Shown here: piece by piece, positions 26,226-34,345 of the stretch
Numbering within the stretch: the stretch's first letter is position 1
How the letters are laid out: the number at the start of each line of letters is the position of its first letter
Assembly (NCBI RefSeq): GCF_001984175.1
Contig: NZ_MTQP01000060.1
Coordinates: forward strand, 186,001-250,000
Direction: 5' to 3'
Length of the DNA: 64,000 nt
Origin: Saccharothrix sp. ALI-22-I
Lineage (GTDB): Bacteria > Actinomycetota > Actinomycetes > Mycobacteriales > Pseudonocardiaceae
Program-made: the position numbers and the translations under genes
Notes under the pieces: model-generated
The model's database searches: none
Told to the model about the DNA's origin: nothing
The model's input: only the letters and a program-made list of their open reading frames with translations

Positions 26226-26510
26226 GGTGTGCGGGCCGACGTCGGTCCACGGGACCGGATGAGCGCTTCCCGGTGGTCGGGCCGCAGACAGCGCACCGGG
26301 ACCGGGCCCGCATTGCGCGAGGCTCACCGCGTGGTGCGCGGGCGGCCGTGACCGCCGTTCCGTGGGGCTGGGAATGGGCGGCTTCGCTGTCGAGGTTCGC
26401 CGCGGTGGAGCCGCGTGGTCGGCCGCGCACGATGGTCGACGGCGCGCGGTCGTCGCCGGAGGTCACCGCGGTGGTGTCGGCCTGGTCGCTCTCGTTGTTC
26501 GCGCCGGGGT

Positions 26511-26539
26511 GGTACGGGCGGATGGCGTCCGCCCGTACC
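26511..26539 (-). terminator. Terminator of the 124-aa gene
   Basis: Perfect 12-bp stem GGTACGGGCGGA, 5-nt loop, 12 bp past the stop at 26552. Confidence 0.75.
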
Positions 26540-26551
26540 CGCACCCGCCGG

Positions 26552-26926
26552 TTAGTCGTTGCCGATACCGAACAGCAGGTAGGCGACGACAGGGCCGCCT
26601 TCGTGCTCGGCTACGGGAATGGCTCCGGCGACGTCGCCGTAGTGGTTGGCGTAGGGCGGAATCTCGTCGAGCTTGAACACGACGTACCGCTCGCCGGGTG
26701 CGGGAGTACCGAGCAGGTGGTTCATCAGCCTCTCGGCTTCCGCACGAGTCACCGCTTTCTCGGCGGCCTGCTCCACGTCGTTCTTCTGGAGGATGCCGAG
26801 CACCTCGTTGTCCTCGTCTCCGGCGGCCCACCTTCTGGCCGCGATGTCCCGCGCGAGCTGCAATGCCTCGAACGCCGTCGTCGTGGCGCCGGTCGACTGG
26901 TAGGAGGTGAAGCCGAAGCCGCCCAT
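26552..26926 (-). CDS. Unknown 124-aa protein, paralog of the 173-aa gene
   Basis: ATG at 26926 overlaps the stop of the 26-aa micro-ORF (TGATG), so translation is probably coupled. It begins MGGFGFTSYQSTGATTTAFE and ends VVAYLLFGIGND. The gene at 53626 has the same layout (MGSEPFSFYFAGENVRKAFE, then GAIPV, ending TGYLFFGWIHT). Between lie helices with AVTRAEAERLMNHLL. Family unknown; soluble. Confidence 0.75.
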   Translation of the reverse strand: MGGFGFTSYQSTGATTTAFEALQLARDIAARRWAAGDEDNEVLGILQKNDVEQAAEKAVTRAEAERLMNHLLGTPAPGERYVVFKLDEIPPYANHYGDVAGAIPVAEHEGGPVVAYLLFGIGND

Positions 26927-27006
26927 CAGGCACCACCGCCAACGTGGTCGTAGACGGCGAGTGCGTCGGTCGGCGCGTCGGAAAGGTCGTCGTCGTGCTG
27001 GTGCAC
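26926..27006 (-). CDS. 26-aa micro-ORF in leader transcript
   Basis: GTG at 27006 lies 7 nt after AGGAG, directly behind the leader tail. The peptide starts MHQHDDDLSDAPTD and ends HVGGGA. Its stop overlaps the next start by one base (TGATG). The good ribosome binding site belongs to this micro-ORF, while the main gene has only a weak one, so it likely serves to bring ribosomes to the main gene. Confidence 0.6.
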   Translation of the reverse strand: MHQHDDDLSDAPTDALAVYDHVGGGA

Positions 27007-27029
27007 GTGTGCACTCCTGGTGTTCCGGT

Positions 27030-27116
27030 TGTCGGGTTCGTGTCGGGACCGGGGCGTCACCCCCGATGACCGACAAGATCAACATAGTGTTTCCGCGTTT
27101 TCCGCGCTGTCGCTCA
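27030..27116 (-). promoter_or_regulatory. Promoter plus structured leader, micro-ORF and 124-aa gene
   Basis: Box TGAGC, 25 nt, TATGTT; arms TGTCGG/CCGACA, loop GTGACG, tail CGAACCCGACAA. Confidence 0.8.
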
Positions 27117-27326
27117 GTGCGGGGTGGCGGTGGTTCACGTCGTCGAGCGGCGTTGGCCGGTGGCTTGGCTGCAAGACCGTGCGTCACGTGGTGCGGATGC
27201 GCTGACCGGCCGTGATCGACGTGTTCACGACGGACTCCGGCGAAGAGGCGGAGACAGGGGCTCGAACAGCGCCTCGTCCGGCGCCTGGAGACCCCGGTCG
27301 GGACGCCCGGCGTTCTCGCCTGGGGG

Positions 27327-27758
27327 TCAGGTCGTGGACGGCCCGTCCGGCTCGGACAGGGGCTCCCACCGACACCGTTCCGGGTTCCACAGGCCCTGCT
27401 GGTAGAGGCGGTTGAGGTCGACCGTTGCGTGCGGGTCGTCGGGGGCGCACGGTTCGTAGAGGAAGCCGCCGCCCGTGGGGTTGGGCACCGGCCGGCTGTA
27501 CCAGCCCAGCTCCCGGCACTCGCGTTCGCCGACGATCTGTCCGGTCCAGGTGTCCCGTCCGCAGTCGTGGCCGGGTTCGTCGAGCAGGGGGCAGTCCAGT
27601 CGCTTGAGGCCGGTGACCAGGCACGCGGCGAGGCAACAGCTCTCGTCGTGCTTCCGGCCGGTGTCGATCAGGCAGGCCGGGCATACGGTGCCGGTACGGG
27701 TACCGGAGTGCGCGGTCGGGTGCGGTCCCTTGTCATGGGTCGGGCTCCTCGCGGGCAT
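27327..27758 (-). CDS. Cys-rich unknown protein
   Basis: About 143 aa; the start is uncertain. The ATG at 27758 lies inside the arm of an upstream hairpin with GGAG only 2 nt away. The protein has VCPACLIDTGRKHDESCCLA and ACLVTGLKRLDCPLLDEPGH, a Cys pattern fitting metal binding, then a beta-rich tail with GGGFLYEPCAPDDPHATV. An AGGAG-preceded ATG in another frame (27736) opens a 22-codon micro-ORF (27668-27736), which could be the true first cistron. Function unknown. Confidence 0.6.
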   Translation of the reverse strand: MPARSPTHDKGPHPTAHSGTRTGTVCPACLIDTGRKHDESCCLAACLVTGLKRLDCPLLDEPGHDCGRDTWTGQIVGERECRELGWYSRPVPNPTGGGFLYEPCAPDDPHATVDLNRLYQQGLWNPERCRWEPLSEPDGPSTT

Positions 27759-27809
27759 CACTCCGTGCCGGCGGCAGGGCGCACGCATGCCGCCGGTCCG
27801 GAGTGATGC
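27755..27809 (-). terminator. Terminator of the 311-aa gene
   Basis: Long inverted repeat GCATCACTCCG...CCGGCGGCA / TGCCGCCGG...CGGAGTGATGC, about 120 bp past the stop at 27929. It overlaps the presumed start of the next gene. Confidence 0.65.
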
Positions 27810-27928
27810 TGGTGGGTGGTCGTGGACGTGCAGACGGGGCTGGTACTCGTCCGCAGGCGGTTGCACCGGCCTGGGCGTCCGCCGAGCCGTCCGCCTGCGA
27901 GGTGGTGGGGACGGCGCGGCGTGCCGGG

Positions 27929-28864
27929 TCAGTCGATGGTCACCACTCGCCGGCAGCGCCGGGCGGCGTGCACGGTGCCGGTGCCGAGCAGGCCCTTACG
28001 GACGTCCCAGTGCTGGAAGCGCGTCACGGCGGGCTTCGCGGGGGTGCACCGGCACCACGTGTCGAGTTGGGCGGTTCCTGCGGTGTCGTCGAGCAGCAGG
28101 CGCTGCGACGGCTCGCGTGAGTCGCTGACGTAGAAGCCGTCCATCGGGCCGGCGCTGCGCACGCGGGACGTGCCCGTCGCGGCCTTGGCCTTGTCGTAGA
28201 CCTGGGCGATCATCGCGAGTTCGAGGGCCGGGATCTCCAGCGGGTGGTCGCTCTCCGGGAGCAGCGGAACCCACCGTCGACCGTTGAACATCTGCCAGAT
28301 CGCGTCGTCGGGCCGTCGGTACCGTGGTTCGAGTTCCAGTCCCTCGGCGATCACCGGCCGGTTGCGGGGGGCCATTCCGGCGGTGAGCCAGTTCTTCAAC
28401 AGCAGGACTTCCCCGCAATCCGGCGTTCCGGCCGTCTCGGTGTGGTAGGGCGTGAACGTGCGGATCATCAAACCGTCGAGTGTTCGCATCGTGGCCGCCT
28501 TCAGCGCGGTCACGATCTCGGCTTCGGTTTCGTCAAGGACGAGTCCGAGGAGGATGGCGATCGGTTCGGCGCCCGGCAGCGGTTCACCGCCCAGTCGGCA
28601 CTGGGTGGCGAACCACTCCAGGTCGAGGTCGGAGAACCGGTTGTGATCGGCGGCTTTGAACCATGTCGGGCCGCCCGTGCCGGCGTTGCGGATCGTGCCG
28701 ACGATGTCGAGGTCGGGGTGTACGAGGTTCGCGGTGAAGGCGACCCGCTGGTCCGGCATCCTCTCGTACTCGATGCCGGCGGCGGTGAACAGGAAAGGCG
28801 CTTCCAGTCCGGTCTGTGGCCAGCAGACCAGTGCGGTACCGCGTTTGTCGTCAATGCCGTTCAC
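27929..28864 (-). CDS. Unknown 311-aa protein, family A (copy 1 of 3)
   Basis: GTG at 28864 behind GGGAG. One of three full-length paralogs in the window (others at 31778 and 46145). Shared landmarks in order: WPxTGxxAPFL near residue 15, FTAxLVHPDLDIVG near 45, TWF near 67, a helix with LDETEAEIVTAL near 120, MFNGRRWVPLLP near 200, WCRC near 275, and a C-terminal VHAARRCRRVVTID. The conserved Cys in WCRC and near the C-terminus may bind a metal. The family is not one I recognise; it is probably a soluble three-domain protein. Single-gene unit. Confidence 0.8.
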   Translation of the reverse strand: MNGIDDKRGTALVCWPQTGLEAPFLFTAAGIEYERMPDQRVAFTANLVHPDLDIVGTIRNAGTGGPTWFKAADHNRFSDLDLEWFATQCRLGGEPLPGAEPIAILLGLVLDETEAEIVTALKAATMRTLDGLMIRTFTPYHTETAGTPDCGEVLLLKNWLTAGMAPRNRPVIAEGLELEPRYRRPDDAIWQMFNGRRWVPLLPESDHPLEIPALELAMIAQVYDKAKAATGTSRVRSAGPMDGFYVSDSREPSQRLLLDDTAGTAQLDTWCRCTPAKPAVTRFQHWDVRKGLLGTGTVHAARRCRRVVTID

Positions 28865-28886
28865 GGCTCTCCCGGTGGATTGAGGC

Positions 28887-28973
28887 TGTCGGGTTCGTGT
28901 TCGGGATCGGGCGTCACTCCTTTTCCGAACATGGCCGATGCTATTGGTCGGGGATTTCCGCGCTGCCGGTAAA
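28887..28973 (-). promoter_or_regulatory. Promoter plus structured leader, family A copy 1
   Basis: Box TTTAC, 25 nt, TAGCAT; arms TGTTCGG/CCGAACA (changed together relative to the common pair), loop GTGACG, tail CGAACCCGACAG. Confidence 0.8.
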
Positions 28974-29127
28974 GAGGCGATCCGCGGCCTGGTTCCCTGG
29001 TGGGAGTGGTGCGCCGCTGTTCCCGTCGGGGTGTGGTCGACGGCGTCGTCCGACCCGAGCCGGTGAACACGGCCGGCCCGTCGTGGTTTCCGTTGCCGAT
29101 GAACCCCGGTGCCCCCGTGGATGGGGT

Positions 29128-29159
29128 ACTGCCCGGCCGGGTACGACGGGCCGGGCAGT
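29128..29159 (-). terminator. Terminator of the 196-aa gene
   Basis: Perfect 11-bp stem ACTGCCCGGCC, 10-nt loop, 17 bp past the stop at 29176. Confidence 0.7.
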
Positions 29160-29175
29160 GGGGTGCCGGTCGTGG

Positions 29176-29766
29176 TCAGCCCCCGATCCACTCCTGCCAG
29201 GTGTTTCGGACGGGGGCGAACATCTCGGGGTAGTCGAAGCTCGTGCACTCCGCCTGGGCGCCCGGCGCCATCTCCTCCGGCCACCACCTGGCCGGGATGT
29301 GCTGCGGGGTGCTGATCCGCATGAGGGCTGCCGCGCCTTCCAGTGTGATGTCGTCGCGGCCGGGGCGGTGCCTGATCGGGACCGCCGGATCGACGGGTTC
29401 GGTGTCGAACGCGATGTGCAGCGGGACATCGGGCGCGGGCCTGCCGTCGTAGTACGCGGTGCGGTGGGGGTCGGTGTCCAGCAGGTCGGCCAGCGCCTCG
29501 ACGGAAGCACAGCCGACGTTGCCGAAGTCGACGGTGCTGGTCATGGTGACGCTCTCGATCCGGTGACTGGGCGGCATTCCGGGCAGTGGAACGGGACTGG
29601 CGACGACGATCCGGGCGGGGCCGCGGCCGGTGTAGCCGTGCCAGTACGCCGCCAGGCGGATGAGAATCCTCGGCCACTTGCGGATCGGCGCGGCGGCAAC
29701 GGGAGAGCTGAGCCCGGCGTCGGCCAACAGCTCGTCCAGTTCGGGATAGCCGTAGGGGTATGGCAT
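29176..29766 (-). CDS. Unknown 196-aa protein
   Basis: ATG at 29766 with AAGGAA 5 nt upstream. Begins MPYPYGYPELDELLADAG; contains a basic segment (IRKWPRILIRLAAYWHGYTG) and a beta-rich middle (VTMTSTVDFGNVG, DVPLHIAFDTEPVDPAV). No recognised domain. Unlike most units, about 175 nt separate the leader tail from the start codon, with no convincing micro-ORF between. Confidence 0.72.
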   Translation of the reverse strand: MPYPYGYPELDELLADAGLSSPVAAAPIRKWPRILIRLAAYWHGYTGRGPARIVVASPVPLPGMPPSHRIESVTMTSTVDFGNVGCASVEALADLLDTDPHRTAYYDGRPAPDVPLHIAFDTEPVDPAVPIRHRPGRDDITLEGAAALMRISTPQHIPARWWPEEMAPGAQAECTSFDYPEMFAPVRNTWQEWIGG

Positions 29767-29939
29767 GGAATTCCTTCACATTTGGTAGAGGCCTCGGTCG
29801 CGTGGCCGGCGCGGCGACGAAGGCGCCGGTGACCGGCTTGACGTCGGCCGCCGGACCCGGTGGTCGCGACGCGCCGGTGGTCGCGCCGGTGGAGACCGGG
29901 TGCGGCACGAGGTCGGCCGGAGTCCTCCGGGGCGGATGG

Positions 29940-30031
29940 TGTCGGGTTCGCGTTCGGATGGCCGGAGCGTCACCCACGGCCCGTGAACAAGATCGACTCT
30001 AGTGATCTCGCCGCCTCGCAGTGGGCGCTTG
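29940..30031 (-). promoter_or_regulatory. Promoter plus structured leader, 196-aa gene
   Basis: Box CAAGC, 25 nt, TAGAGT; short outer arms GTTC/GAAC with inner GGCC/GGCC, loop GTGACG, tail CGAACCCGACA. Together with the terminator at 30147 it accounts for most of the gap 29767-30190. Confidence 0.75.
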
Positions 30032-30146
30032 GCACGTCGGTCGGAGGCGGTGCTCTCACGTCGTCATTGGCTCGCCCAGGGCATCGAGCCGCCGGGCACA
30101 GCGACGGGGTCGGGCCTCCGGGAAGGTGACGGGCCGGAGGCTGCGG

Positions 30147-30184
30147 CGGGCGGCGCTCCCAGCTCGTCACGGGAACGCCGCCCG
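30147..30184 (-). terminator. Terminator of the 254-aa gene
   Basis: Stem CGGGCGGCGCTCCC/GGGAACGCCGCCCG with one mismatch, 10-nt loop, directly after the stop at 30191. Confidence 0.7.
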
Positions 30185-30190
30185 GCGGTG

Positions 30191-30955
30191 TTACAGGCTG
30201 TCGAACTCGCCCTGTTCCACGAAGTGCGTGGTGCGCTCGTGCTGGTCGAACACCACCAACACCAGCTTGTCGTCGTTGACGGCGAGGAACTCCCGCAGGG
30301 CCGCCGCCGCCGTGACGGGGCCGGCCACCTCGCAGTACGGATCGTCTTCGGCGAACGACGCGGCCAACACGACCAGGTAGCGCTCGTCGCGGCGCACGTG
30401 CGTGCCCCTGTCCAACAGCCTGCCCAACTCCGCCAGACGGTCGATCTCCGCGCGCTGTCCACCGGCATCGGCGGAGCTCTCCGGGGCCTGCCGGATGCCC
30501 GATCCGCTGTCGTGGTCCGGGCTCGCCGGGTCGGGTGCCGACGGGATGTGGACGATGCGCGCGGACCCGATGCGCTGCCGGTAGGTGTAGAACGGTTCGG
30601 CGAGTGGATTCCAGTCCTCTCCCGGAGTGGCGTCGGGTCCGGAGAGGTGGACGAACACCGGGTAGGTGTCGGAGGCCAGCCGCGGATCGGCCCAGACCTG
30701 CTCGACGAGGATCACGCTGTCGGCGTTGCCGGGGTCGTCCAGGTCGGGCTGGACGCCGATGAGCTGGAAGGGCCTGCCCTTCCACACGTCCTGGCGCCCC
30801 ACCCTGCCGGTGTGGTCGGTCCAGTACGGGTAGGGCTCGATGCCCAGAGCGTCGGGTGAACCGATGGGCTGAAGCAGCAGTCGCGGCTGATCGCCCGCAG
30901 GGACGAAAGGTGCGCGGGTCGCGGTGGCGTCCGGTACGCCGGAGTGGTCGTGCAC
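30191..30955 (-). CDS. Unknown 254-aa protein
   Basis: GTG at 30955 (MHDHSGVPD), AGGAG 5 nt upstream. The N-terminal half has a PYPYWTDHTGRVGRQDVWKG strand region and AEPFYTYRQRIGSARIVHIP. The C-terminal 80 residues (RYLVVLAASFAEDDPYCEV, GPVTAAAALREFLAVNDDKL, then FDQHERTTHFVEQGEFDSL) share a domain with the 323-aa gene at 17351. Soluble; function unknown. Single-gene unit. Confidence 0.76.
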   Translation of the reverse strand: MHDHSGVPDATATRAPFVPAGDQPRLLLQPIGSPDALGIEPYPYWTDHTGRVGRQDVWKGRPFQLIGVQPDLDDPGNADSVILVEQVWADPRLASDTYPVFVHLSGPDATPGEDWNPLAEPFYTYRQRIGSARIVHIPSAPDPASPDHDSGSGIRQAPESSADAGGQRAEIDRLAELGRLLDRGTHVRRDERYLVVLAASFAEDDPYCEVAGPVTAAAALREFLAVNDDKLVLVVFDQHERTTHFVEQGEFDSL

Positions 30956-30977
30956 GGGTACTCCTGAAGGTTCGCGT

Positions 30978-31066
30978 TGTCGGGTTCGTGTCCGCGACCG
31001 GGGCGTCACCCCCGGCGTTGAACAAGATCAACGCTAGTGATTCCGCAGACCAGGAGTTGTTGCTTA
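30978..31066 (-). promoter_or_regulatory. Promoter plus structured leader, 254-aa gene
   Basis: Box TAAGC, 25 nt, TAGCGT; arms TGTTC/GGACA (one G-T pair), inner GCCGGGG/CCCCGGT, loop GTGACG. Confidence 0.8.
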
Positions 31067-31224
31067 GGCGCGGGTACGGCCGGGACTGCGCGGGAACGCA
31101 GTAGCGGGACGTGTTCCGCCGACATCCCGTGCTCCGGCGTATCGGCCGTTCGGGGAGCGGCCGGGTGTCGGCGACCGCACAGTGGCCCGCGCTCTTCGAG
31201 CCGCGCCGACCCGGTGCACACGGG

Positions 31225-31263
31225 CCGGTCCCCGCTGCACCGGGCAGGCACAGCGGGGACCGG
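31225..31263 (-). terminator. Terminator of the 96-aa gene at 31284
   Basis: Perfect 13-bp stem CCGGTCCCCGCTG, 13-nt loop, 21 bp past the stop. Confidence 0.75.
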
Positions 31264-31283
31264 ATCGCAATGCGGGATCGCTC

Positions 31284-31574
31284 TTACACGACCGACGTGC
31301 GCGTCGCGTCCTCGCCGGGGCGCCGAGGAGCGGCGCTCACGCTGACTCGCCCCTGTTCGACGGCGTCGCCGAAGCGGGACAGCACGGCGAGGTCGTGCAG
31401 GATGTGGTGCTGACGGCCGTCGTCGTCCTGCTCGATGTAGTCGGCGGCCTCCGGCTTGACGAGGTAGTCCACTACCGAGCGCAGCGCAGCGAGCACGCGG
31501 TCCGTGGTGATGTCGCCGTCGGTGGCCTGGGGCATCGAGTGGCTGCCGGGCGGCTCGGGCGTGTTCCGGGTCAT
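31284..31574 (-). CDS. Small protein sharing a module with the double-HTH protein
   Basis: 96 aa from the ATG at 31574 behind AAGGAG. Its core (ALRSVVDYLVKPEAADYIEQ, DDDGRQHHILHDLAVLSRFG) is the same module as residues 125-165 of the HTH protein at 18630 (ALRAVVAY...DDDGRRLHIFNDLTVLHDF). It has no HTH of its own. It might interact with or modulate that regulator, but this is inference from shared sequence only. Confidence 0.72.
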   Translation of the reverse strand: MTRNTPEPPGSHSMPQATDGDITTDRVLAALRSVVDYLVKPEAADYIEQDDDGRQHHILHDLAVLSRFGDAVEQGRVSVSAAPRRPGEDATRTSVV

Positions 31575-31590
31575 CGGTTCTCCTTGGGGT

Positions 31591-31665
31591 TGTCGGGTTC
31601 GTGCCGGACACCGGGGCGTCACCCTCGGTGTCCGGCGGGCGGCTACAGCGGTTGGTGGGTTCTGG
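31591..31665 (-). promoter_or_regulatory. Structured leader without the usual promoter, 96-aa gene
   Basis: Strong hairpin GCCGGACACCG/CGGTGTCCGGC with loop GTGACG and tail CGAACCCGACAA. Instead of the TAAGC/-10 pair it is preceded by a stop codon context (CCGCTGTAG) shared with the copy at 33888, as if it lay downstream of a lost gene. Confidence 0.7.
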
Positions 31666-31730
31666 ATGTGCTGCGATCGGGTCTGGCGCTCCCGGTGGCC
31701 GGTCGCGGTCGCGTTGCCCGGTCTCTGGGA

Positions 31731-31763
31731 GCCGCCCGCTCTCCGGGTGCGAGAGCGGGCGGC
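31731..31763 (-). terminator. Terminator of family A copy 2
   Basis: Perfect 13-bp stem GCCGCCCGCTCTC, 7-nt loop, 15 bp past the stop at 31778. Confidence 0.75.
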
Positions 31764-31777
31764 CGGGGTGGGGTGGA

Positions 31778-32701
31778 TCAGTCGATGGTGATCAGACGGC
31801 GGCACGCCGCGTGCTGGTGCAGCGTTCCGGTGCCGAGCAGACCCTCGCGGTCGCTCCACTTTTCGAACCGCACGGTGGCGCGGCGGTCCACCCGGCCGAC
31901 GGAGAAGGGGCAGCGGCACCACTGGTCGGTGCGTCCGATGCCGGTGTCCTCGACCAACAGCCACTCCATGCCCGGTGCGCCGTTGACGTAACGCCCGTCG
32001 GCCAGCGGTCCGGCGCCTTGCACACGCCCATTGACCTTGGGCTTGGTCACGGCGTAGACCGCAGTCATCTCCTTGATACGGTCCGCGTGCTGCTGCGGGT
32101 CGGTCGCCCGCTCGGCCGGCAGCGGCACCCACTCCCTGCCGGTGAACATCTCCCAGTACGCGCCCTCGGCAACGTGGTTGTCCGGGTTCGCGTTCAGCCG
32201 CTCGACGAACGCCGCTCGGTCCCGGGGACTCCACACGATGTTCTGGTAGAGCAGCACCTCGCCTCGGAGCGGGCCGCAGTTACCGGCCGTGCGAGGCTCG
32301 TAGACACGCACCAGGAACCCGTTGCGCTTGCGCATCTCGGCGACGAGGGCCTCGACCTCGCTCTCCTCGACCACCATGTCGAGCAGGAACTCCGACGCCA
32401 CCGACGCCACCTCGCTCAAGGACTCGCCGTCTTCGAGGCACTGCACGGCGAACCTCTCCAAGTCCTGCTGGGAGAACACAGCGCGGTCCTGTGGGAAGAA
32501 CCACGTTCCGCAGTCGTCACCTCGGTTCTCCAGCGTGCCGACCACCTCCAGGCCGGGGTGTACCAGGTCGGCGGTGAAGGCCGCGCCCCGGCTCATCTCG
32601 AAGGTCCCGGTGCGCTGGGCGGTGAGCAGGTAGGGGGCCTGGATGCCGGTGTGGGGCCAGCGGACCAGAGACTGCTCGGGCTGTGTGGACAGGTCGTTCA
32701 T
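31778..32701 (-). CDS. Unknown 307-aa protein, family A (copy 2 of 3)
   Basis: ATG at 32701 behind GGGAGC. Same plan as the copies at 27929 and 46145: WPHTGIQAPYLL, FTADLVHPGLEVVG, a long acidic helix (VVEESEVEALVAEMRKRNGF), MFTGREWVPLPAE, DQWCRCPFSVGR and a C-terminal HQHAACRRLITID. It keeps all conserved Cys/His and is full length. The three copies are about 35-45% identical by eye, so they diverged long before the flanking leaders, which are nearly identical. Confidence 0.8.
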   Translation of the reverse strand: MNDLSTQPEQSLVRWPHTGIQAPYLLTAQRTGTFEMSRGAAFTADLVHPGLEVVGTLENRGDDCGTWFFPQDRAVFSQQDLERFAVQCLEDGESLSEVASVASEFLLDMVVEESEVEALVAEMRKRNGFLVRVYEPRTAGNCGPLRGEVLLYQNIVWSPRDRAAFVERLNANPDNHVAEGAYWEMFTGREWVPLPAERATDPQQHADRIKEMTAVYAVTKPKVNGRVQGAGPLADGRYVNGAPGMEWLLVEDTGIGRTDQWCRCPFSVGRVDRRATVRFEKWSDREGLLGTGTLHQHAACRRLITID

Positions 32702-32727
32702 GTCGTTGCTCCCGGAGGTGCGAACTT

Positions 32728-32816
32728 TGTCGGGTTCGTGTCCGCGATCGGGGCGTCACTCCCTTGCCCGGACAAGATCGACCGTAGTGTTTTCGCGGCT
32801 CGCGGGCGGTTGGTTA
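32728..32816 (-). promoter_or_regulatory. Promoter plus structured leader, family A copy 2
   Basis: Box TAACC, 25 nt, TACGGT; arms TGTCCG/CGGACA, loop GTGACG, tail CGAACCCGACAA. Confidence 0.8.
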
Positions 32817-32900
32817 AGCGCGTGAGGACACCCGGGTCCGGGCGCGATACCAAGTCGCTCCGCCTCCCGCCTCCCGCCACCGGCCACCGGCAAGGCGAAC

Positions 32901-32927
32901 CCCGCCGCACCGTTCGGGTGCGGCGGG
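32901..32927 (-). terminator. Terminator of the 305-aa HTH gene
   Basis: Perfect 11-bp stem CCCGCCGCACC, 5-nt loop, 18 bp past the stop at 32945. Confidence 0.75.
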
Positions 32928-32944
32928 ATCGGCGTGGACAACGC

Positions 32945-33862
32945 TCAGGTGACCATCCTGCGGACGCTGGATCTGACGATGCGTCCCTGGCGCACTCCCG
33001 AGTGTTCGGCGGACCCGCTTCTCCCCGAACGACGATCCGGCGGCGCTGTCACTTGGCTTGCGGCCGTCCTCCGCACTCGGCCGGCCAGATGGTCGGCGCG
33101 CCACTGCGCGATCTCCGGCCACCGGTCGCCGCGCCACTGCGGGGCGTACCCGCTCTTGTCCGGCTCGGGGAACGGCAACGACCAGGTCGCGTACCGCGTG
33201 CGCCACGAGCACACCGTGGTCATGGCCACGCCGAACCGGTCGGCGATGTGCTTGATGCCGATGAACCCGTAGAGATCGTCCACGACCTCGTCTGCGGCGT
33301 AGAAGACGTGGTGCTGCTCGGGAGCGCCGCGCAGCGCCGACACCCGTACCGGTCCGCCCGGGTGGTCCTGGGCGTCGATGCCGATCTCGAGCTGGCCGTC
33401 CGGTGTCTCCTTCACCGACACGCTCACGCCCAACGTGTCGAGCACGTAGACCGGGGTGCGCTCGGTCGCGGGATCGCGGTCCAGGCGGCGCAGTGCCGCA
33501 CCGCCCAACCGGACCTCGTGCGTCGTGCTGTGGTGCTCGAAGCGCATCGGCTCCAGGTCGTAGTGCTCGGCCTGCTCGTCCAGCTTGCCCATCACGGCGT
33601 AGAAGAGCTCGATCGCCTGCCAGTCCCGTGCGGGCGGCTCGACGGGCAGTGTGCGGTCGAACGCGGCCGCCTTCCGCCAGGAGGCGCGCACGTAGAAGGC
33701 GAGCGCGGCGACGGCATCGCGTCGCGGCAGGCAGGTCCTGGCGGTGAGAGTGCCCGCTTCCCAGCGGTCGAGCTGCCAGAGCGCGGAATCCGGGTCGGGC
33801 TTCGTCTGCGGATCGCCCTCGGAATCGACGGTGGAGTGAGGGGCAGGGGTGTCGTTGGTCAT
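32945..33862 (-). CDS. Helix-turn-helix protein with N-terminal unknown domain
   Basis: 305 aa from the ATG at 33862 behind AGGAG. The HTH at about 201-225 (IGIKHIADRFGVAMTTVCSW) is followed by FPEPDKSGYAPQWRGDRWPE, the same HTH-plus-Trp wing seen twice in the gene at 18630 and in actinobacterial excisionase-like proteins. Residues 1-190 are an unrecognised helical then beta-rich domain (FYVRASWRKAAAF, LGVSVSVKETPDGQ). The C-terminus is basic. Likely a DNA-binding regulator. It is the last gene of the unit that starts at 35273. Confidence 0.78.
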   Translation of the reverse strand: MTNDTPAPHSTVDSEGDPQTKPDPDSALWQLDRWEAGTLTARTCLPRRDAVAALAFYVRASWRKAAAFDRTLPVEPPARDWQAIELFYAVMGKLDEQAEHYDLEPMRFEHHSTTHEVRLGGAALRRLDRDPATERTPVYVLDTLGVSVSVKETPDGQLEIGIDAQDHPGGPVRVSALRGAPEQHHVFYAADEVVDDLYGFIGIKHIADRFGVAMTTVCSWRTRYATWSLPFPEPDKSGYAPQWRGDRWPEIAQWRADHLAGRVRRTAASQVTAPPDRRSGRSGSAEHSGVRQGRIVRSSVRRMVT

Positions 33863-33887
33863 CGGGTCGGACTCCTACGCGTGTGGT

Positions 33888-33945
33888 TGTCGGGTTCGTG
33901 CCGGACACCGGGGCGTCACCCCGGTGTCCGGCAGTCGAGTGGCTA
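33888..33945 (-). promoter_or_regulatory. Structured leader inside an operon, HTH gene
   Basis: Hairpin with a 12-bp stem (CCGGACACCGGG side) and loop GTGACG, tail CGAACCCGACAA. No YAAGC/-10 pair upstream; the stop TAG of a decayed gene lies at 33943-33945. The hairpin therefore works, if at all, on read-through RNA. Confidence 0.7.
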
Positions 33946-34261
33946 CAGCGGTTTCCAGGTGCTGTTGGGCTGCTGGTAGTGGATCTCGTTCGCGTCGACC
34001 TAGGGCTTGCCGAGGTCGTCCAGCGGGTCGAACTCGTCGCTGCGGTTTGGGGGTCTCCGTCGACGTCGGACACGTCGAGGTAGCGGCACACGAAGGCAAC
34101 TAGGTCCTCGACCGGCCCGTCGGGTCAGTCGGCGGCGAGGACCATGCGGGACACTCGGCCCTCGCCCGCCTCCGGCCGCCGCTCGATCTCCGGCGCGATG
34201 GTGAGCGGCCCGTCGTGCCGACGCGGCTTCGGCCGCTGCCGGACTTCCCCTCGGCGGTCAC
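33943..34261 (-). pseudogene. Decayed unknown gene
   Basis: A GTG at 34261 overlaps the stop of the 17-aa micro-ORF. Coherent protein-like stretches appear in sequence: RPKPRRHDGPLTIAPEIERR, GRVSRMVLAAD, a TGA at 34126, PVEDLVAFVCRYLDVSDVDG, then in another frame NRSDEFDPLDDLGKP, a TAG at 34000 and VDANEIHYQQPNSTWKPL. At least two frameshifts (one at a GGGG run near 34248) and two stops interrupt it. It must once have encoded roughly 100 aa. Function unknown. Confidence 0.5.
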
Positions 34262-34311
34262 GTCCTGTCGATGGTCCAGCCGTGGTCGGTGTACCTCGGC
34301 CAGGGGAGCAT
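34258..34311 (-). CDS. 17-aa micro-ORF
   Basis: ATG at 34311, peptide MLPWPRYTDHGWTIDRT, stop overlapping the GTG of the decayed gene. It lies 35 bp after the 223-aa gene. Short, so support is mainly the overlap pattern shared with other units. Confidence 0.35.
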   Translation of the reverse strand: MLPWPRYTDHGWTIDRT

Positions 34312-34345
34312 CGCCACTGTGCGCCTCGCCTCCGTCAGCCCTGCG

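Noticed and set aside
27668..27736. 22-codon frame behind AGGAG as a certain gene
   Set aside because: Position fits the micro-ORF pattern but its third-position GC is lower than that of the overlapping Cys-rich frame; kept only as an alternative.
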